Shown here: in pieces, positions 60,028 through 64,000 of the stretch
Layout of the letters: every line of letters begins with the position of its first letter
How positions within the stretch are numbered: the first letter of the stretch is position 1
From: Oscillospiraceae bacterium
Lineage (GTDB): Bacteria; Bacillota; Clostridia; Oscillospirales; Oscillospiraceae
NCBI GenBank assembly: GCA_017398625.1
Contig: JAFQFP010000014.1
Location: forward strand, 1 to 64,000
Direction: 5' to 3'
DNA: 64,000 bases
Position numbers and translations under genes: made by a program
The notes under the pieces: generated by a model
What the model saw: only the letters and a program-made list of their open reading frames with translations
Databases searched by the model: none
Told to the model about the DNA's origin: nothing

Positions 60028-63000
60028 TTATTGCTTCTTCTTGCGCAGCAGGAAGAAGCCTGCGCCGCCAAGGGCGGCAACCGCAGCGGCAATGATGGCG
60101 GCGGTGGCGACAGGGTTGCCGTCGTTGACACCGGGCACGATCTCGCCGTAATACAGGTCAAGGACAGGCCCTTGATAGCCGCAGACAGAGCACTGCTGGT
60201 GCTTTTTGCCGGACTCGTCTTCCGTGGCTTCCTTATCGATGATCCATTCCAAGGTGTGCTTGCCAAAATCGCCCCGGTCGCCGCATTCACACTCGTGCCA
60301 GTGGAACATGAGATCCTTGGTGTACCAGCTTTCGTTGTAGGTGTGCTCCAGATCCGCTTCCAGTGCGGTGTTGACAGCGGAGGCAGTACCGCCGGGGACA
60401 GCGCCTGCGTCGGCAGGGGCAGTGGCAGCCTTCTCCAAGAAGCCCTGCAGATCCGGTGTGCCGTCGGCATTGCGGAGGACACCCTTAAACTCCAGACTTA
60501 CGAACATATCCGCCGTAAGCCGGGCGCCGGAGGCATTGACGGACTGCTCGCCGTTCCAGTAGTAGGTAGTGTCGTTCTGATAGGCGGCGGTGTTCTGGCT
60601 GCCCTTGGGCTTGAGGTTTTCGCCCTGTGCCAGTGAATCGGTGATGACAGCGGTGCTGTCCTTCCAAGAGAGGATGCCGCTGGCGGAGAAGTCGGTGTTG
60701 GCGGCGTTGTTGGTGTACAGCGCCACATTGTAGGTGCCGTTGTTATAGGCGGTGCAGTTCTTTACGATAATGTCCGGGCAGGAGTTGGAGTCGATGCCCT
60801 TGGACTTGTTGCCGAAGGCATAGGAGTTCTCCAGAATATGCTTGCCGCTGAGGCTCTCGCCGCCCAGCTTGAAGCCGTTGCCGTTGCCTGCCTCCACCAA
60901 TGCGCCGTTTTCCAGCACATAGCCGTTCTGGTAGGCGATGCAGTTGCGGACGGTGACAGCGCCGATGGAGCCGGTCTCCACCTTGGCGTACATATCCCAG
61001 CCGTCGTCGGCATTGTTATACGCCACGCAGCCGTCAAACACATTGCCCTCGCCGGCGGTCAGCTTGCAGGCGAAGCCATCGGCATCCTCGTAGCCGGGGT
61101 CGGCGTTGTTGTAGCTGGTGCAGTTGAGGATCCGGTTGTGGGCAGGCCAATCGGGGAACAGGTCGGTGCCGGAATAGCGGCTGATCTGGATACCGGTATT
61201 GCCGTTGTCGTAGGCATTGATCTGATCCAAGGTGTTATAGTTGCCGGAGACTTGGAAGCCCTTCTGACCGTCCTGAGAGTTGGTCACATCGAAGCCGTAG
61301 AAGTACCAGTAGTCGCCGCCGTGGACGATGCCCGCGCACTCGCCCTTGAAGTCCAACACAGGACGAGAAGCGGCTTCGGGGTCGGCGATCATACGGATGG
61401 GCGCATCGGCGGTGCCGTCCATGCCGCGCTGGATCCGTACGGTATCCTTCAGGCTGTAGGTGCCCTCCATCAGCACGATGCACTGACCGGCAACGGCGTT
61501 GTTGACGGCGGTGTAGATGTCCAGCGGATGCTCCTTCGTGCCTGCGCCGTTGGGCAAACCCTCGGGGGCAACATAGATGGTCTTACGGTGGTAGAAGCCC
61601 TTGTTGCAGGTCACATAGGCATCGGCAAACTGCTTGTTGGTGCTTGCCAGAACCGTGTCCTCACCCAGCTCCTGTTCGGGGTCGGGGATAAATTCCACAT
61701 GGATGTGGTTCTCGCCGTATTCCTTCAGAGGAATGTCTGCATGGTAGCGCTCACCGCCGGTGATGCTTACATTTTCCAGAACGGCTTCCCGCTCCACGGA
61801 TACGGTGACGGTGCCGCTGACATTGGCATCCAAGGTCAGAGGATAGGTCAGCTTGGTGGTGACGGTGGGGGAGCTGATGAGCACGGAGGGCTCGAGCTTG
61901 ATGACAGGCTTTTCCTCAGCGGGGGCATCCTCGGAGGCGAGGATGGAGGTGAAGCGGACATCGGAGACGGTGATACGGGCGTTTCGGGCGGCAAAGAAGC
62001 CGGCGTATACATAGTCAGCATCCAGCATGCTCAGGCTGTCAGCGCCGTAGTACTTCCGCTGGGTCACGATCTCGCCGTTTTCACCGTAGTAGGTGATGAA
62101 GTAGCCAGTGTTGTTCTTCTGGATCTCCAGATCAAAGCTGGTCAGCAGCTTGCTTTCGATGGAACCGGTGACCTCGTTGGTGTAGTTGCCGACGATGTTG
62201 TAGGTTCCCTTTTCCTTGCCCCAGTAGCCGGCGGCGGTTTCTAAGGTGTGGATCTGGGAGACGAACTGCTCGTTGACGGCGGCGGTGTCGTTGGCTTCCA
62301 GCAGGGGCAGATTCTCCTTGGTAACGCCGGTCTTGGCGATGACGCCCAGACCCAGCTTCATGGAGTACTTGGTGCCGGTGCCGTTCAGATCGTAAGCGGT
62401 TTCGGTGGCAGAGTCATACATATACTCGATCTTGGTGGCGGCAGCCATGAATTGGTTGTTCCAGAAATTGGCAGAATCTCCGGCGGGACCCAGACGGTCG
62501 GTGACCATCAAGCCGAAGCCCTCCTGTCCGTTGGAGTATGCCCAAGAATCCACGGTGACCTTTGCCCGAAGGGTGAAGTTATATTCGGTGGGCACAGCGG
62601 TGTAGTAGAAGGCAACGCCGTCTACAGAGGCGGGCACTACCTTGCCTCTGCCGTTCTCGGAGTAGACGGTGACCTTGCCGTCCTCGTTCACATCCCCCAC
62701 ATAGCCGTTGCTTTCGGCATTGATGGAGGGACCGTAGTAGGTGAAGCCCCATGCCTGCTTGGCATCGGCAAAGGCGGTGGCGGCAATGGCAGCAGAGCTG
62801 ACAGCCTCCTTGCCCCGAATGGCTTCTACGGTGAAGCTGTACTTTTGACCCACGGTCAGACCCTCAACCGTGAATTGGGTGGCGGTGGAGGTGCCTGCCT
62901 CCTTGCCGTCGCAGAGGATGCGGTAGCTCTCGGCTTCCTTCACGCCCTCCCAGACCACGGTGACCTTGCCGTTACCGGCGCTGGTGGCGCTGATGAGGAT

Positions 63001-63897
63001 GGGGCTGGCAAGGGGATAGAGGAAATCGGCGGTTTTGGTCTTTTTGGCAGGCTTGTTTTCCTCAGCGTAGCGCTTCAGCACTGCCTCGAAGATGTACTCG
63101 CCGGAGTATTCCGGCTCAAAGGTGATGATATGCTCGTCCTTTTCCAGCACGGAGCTGCGGCTGGCGATGGGCTTGGCATCGGCGGCGTACATGGTGACCA
63201 CCACCTCGTCGCCGCCCGCAGCGCCCACAACGGCATCCACGGTGACAGACAGGGTGCCGTCGCCGTTGTCCTTGACCTTGGAGATCACAGGAGCGGCTAC
63301 CTTGCTCCATTCCTTCCGGGGCACGGCAGGGGCAGCCTCGGTCTCGGTGACCTCGATCTTATAGTGGTAGTTATTGCCCACTACATTGCCGATGAAGTAG
63401 GTGCCGGCAGCCGCGATGGACAGCTCGGAGATGCACAGGGCGTTTTTGCCCAGCTTTTCCTCGGTCTGGGTCAGAACGGTGCCGTTTTCATCGAAAATGG
63501 CGACCTGCCGGCCCACATCGCCGCAGCCCCACCAGACCTTGACGGTGGCAGCGCCGGAGGTCTTGATGCGGATGGCATTTTTGACGGTGTCCCCGAATTC
63601 CGAAGGGGCGCTGTAGTGGATCCGTTTGGTGGAGCTGTAGCCGTCGGTAAAGTCCTTACCGTTGCCCTGCACTTGGGCGGTGGCACTGAAGAAAACGGTG
63701 AAATAGCCGTCGGTACCGGCTCTCACAGTTTCACCGTCGGCCTTGGCGCCCTTGGAGAAGTTCTCCAGCTCGCCGGGGTCAAGGGTGTAGACGATGGTGT
63801 CGGCGCTTGCGGTGGGGAATGCGGCGCCCAGCAGGGTCAGCAGCAGCACCAGCGCCAGCGCGGCAGACAAAAAACGGCAGGATGTTTTCGCTTTCAT
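60028..63897 (-). CDS. Secreted anchored protein with PL9-type pectate lyase domain and Fn3 domain
   Basis: A 1289-residue multidomain surface protein. Residues 1-32 are a signal peptide ending PTASA. Then come beta-rich carbohydrate-binding-like domains, an Fn3 domain (about 299-376), a lectin-like jelly-roll region (about 380-650) and Ig-like repeats. A right-handed beta-helix (about 775-1110) resembles polysaccharide lyase family 9: DADGFACK (near 938), NNADDGWDMYAK (near 964, calcium Asp) and GNGFKLGG with a candidate catalytic Lys near 1010. The tail has a Cys-rich HWHECECGD / CSVCGY module, then a hydrophobic helix and RKKKQ. No LPxTG is present; NPVAT precedes the helix. AAGGAGG fixes the start at 63897. 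Confidence 0.85.
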   Translation of the reverse strand: MKAKTSCRFLSAALALVLLLTLLGAAFPTASADTIVYTLDPGELENFSKGAKADGETVRAGTDGYFTVFFSATAQVQGNGKDFTDGYSSTKRIHYSAPSEFGDTVKNAIRIKTSGAATVKVWWGCGDVGRQVAIFDENGTVLTQTEEKLGKNALCISELSIAAAGTYFIGNVVGNNYHYKIEVTETEAAPAVPRKEWSKVAAPVISKVKDNGDGTLSVTVDAVVGAAGGDEVVVTMYAADAKPIASRSSVLEKDEHIITFEPEYSGEYIFEAVLKRYAEENKPAKKTKTADFLYPLASPILISATSAGNGKVTVVWEGVKEAESYRILCDGKEAGTSTATQFTVEGLTVGQKYSFTVEAIRGKEAVSSAAIAATAFADAKQAWGFTYYGPSINAESNGYVGDVNEDGKVTVYSENGRGKVVPASVDGVAFYYTAVPTEYNFTLRAKVTVDSWAYSNGQEGFGLMVTDRLGPAGDSANFWNNQFMAAATKIEYMYDSATETAYDLNGTGTKYSMKLGLGVIAKTGVTKENLPLLEANDTAAVNEQFVSQIHTLETAAGYWGKEKGTYNIVGNYTNEVTGSIESKLLTSFDLEIQKNNTGYFITYYGENGEIVTQRKYYGADSLSMLDADYVYAGFFAARNARITVSDVRFTSILASEDAPAEEKPVIKLEPSVLISSPTVTTKLTYPLTLDANVSGTVTVSVEREAVLENVSITGGERYHADIPLKEYGENHIHVEFIPDPEQELGEDTVLASTNKQFADAYVTCNKGFYHRKTIYVAPEGLPNGAGTKEHPLDIYTAVNNAVAGQCIVLMEGTYSLKDTVRIQRGMDGTADAPIRMIADPEAASRPVLDFKGECAGIVHGGDYWYFYGFDVTNSQDGQKGFQVSGNYNTLDQINAYDNGNTGIQISRYSGTDLFPDWPAHNRILNCTSYNNADPGYEDADGFACKLTAGEGNVFDGCVAYNNADDGWDMYAKVETGSIGAVTVRNCIAYQNGYVLENGALVEAGNGNGFKLGGESLSGKHILENSYAFGNKSKGIDSNSCPDIIVKNCTAYNNGTYNVALYTNNAANTDFSASGILSWKDSTAVITDSLAQGENLKPKGSQNTAAYQNDTTYYWNGEQSVNASGARLTADMFVSLEFKGVLRNADGTPDLQGFLEKAATAPADAGAVPGGTASAVNTALEADLEHTYNESWYTKDLMFHWHECECGDRGDFGKHTLEWIIDKEATEDESGKKHQQCSVCGYQGPVLDLYYGEIVPGVNDGNPVATAAIIAAAVAALGGAGFFLLRKKKQ

Positions 63898-63931
63898 GGC
63901 AATGTCCTCCTTGTTGCGGTTTGATAGGAAT

Positions 63932-63960
63932 ATTATAGCAAAATAGGGGATAAAATGCAA
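63932..63960 (-). promoter_or_regulatory. Sigma-A promoter of the surface protein gene
   Basis: Minus strand TTGCAT (63960-63955), 17 bases, a perfect TATAAT (63937-63932), about 35 bases before the start codon. Confidence 0.78.
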
Positions 63961-64000
63961 TAAAAAGGGAAGAGATGGGGGCAGTGTATTTCATAAATCC

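Noticed and set aside
62248..63924. Gly-rich plus-strand open frame opposite the surface protein
   Set aside because: The minus-strand protein has a signal peptide, a ribosome site and recognisable domains; the opposite frame is low complexity.
1..64000. Prophage, plasmid, CRISPR-Cas or restriction systems
   Set aside because: No integrase, capsid, portal, terminase, Cas or methylase motifs were seen on either strand.

Overview
The window is chromosomal DNA of a low-redundancy, moderately GC-rich Gram-positive anaerobe of the class Clostridia, most likely an Oscillospirales (Ruminococcaceae/Oscillospiraceae-like) gut bacterium. I infer this from the Firmicutes order of the S10-spc-alpha operon (secY, adk, map, KOW protein, infA, rpmJ), a zinc-type S14, a T-box and a Mn2+ riboswitch, GGAGG-type ribosome binding sites on nearly every gene, Thr-Thr-Ala-Pro-Val repeats in a lipoprotein, and a large anchored surface protein. 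No database search was possible, so the genus is not assigned.

Layout. 1-700: end of an rRNA operon (23S 3' end, a consensus promoter in the 23S-5S spacer, 5S, tRNA-Asn, terminator). 666-8914: minus-strand housekeeping genes (CPBP protease behind a MerR-type promoter; RodA/FtsW; the Sua5-CoaE-M18 aminopeptidase cluster; the trmL-pgk-tpiA operon). 9212-17282: plus-strand genes aspS, a tryptophan T-box controlling a TrpB2-type enzyme, a Mn2+ riboswitch controlling mntP with a VanZ-like protein and a repeat-bearing lipoprotein, then an MBOAT/DHHW polysaccharide O-acylation pair. 17401-23713: minus-strand operon DUF5058 - six-TM partner - M20 peptidase - NagA - MATE, and tcdA. 23941-25404: DUF1846 protein. 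25427-25689: an island of palindromic repeats. 25813-41766: the complete S10-spc-alpha ribosomal protein operon up to rplQ.

41985-59936: a single-direction exopolysaccharide/capsule locus driven by a strong sigma-A promoter. It holds a priming phospho-sugar transferase, a DUF1972 rhamnosyltransferase-like enzyme, a GT4 and a GT2, a Wzy-like polymerase, a Wzx flippase, a UDP-GlcNAc 2-epimerase, all four dTDP-rhamnose genes (rmlA, B, D, C) and an acetyltransferase. It also holds two separate gene pairs of a polysaccharide pyruvyl-transferase with an F420-hydrogenase-beta-like iron-sulfur protein. The paired arrangement, repeated with divergent members, is the best candidate here for an undescribed biochemical module. 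Between rmlA and rmlB lie two inverted copies of an approximately 80-nt element, each of which folds as a cloverleaf; this is the most unusual non-coding structure in the window.

60028-63897: a minus-strand 1289-residue secreted, membrane- or wall-anchored protein with a PL9-type pectate-lyase beta-helix. The window therefore combines core translation genes with envelope-glycan synthesis and plant-glycan attack.
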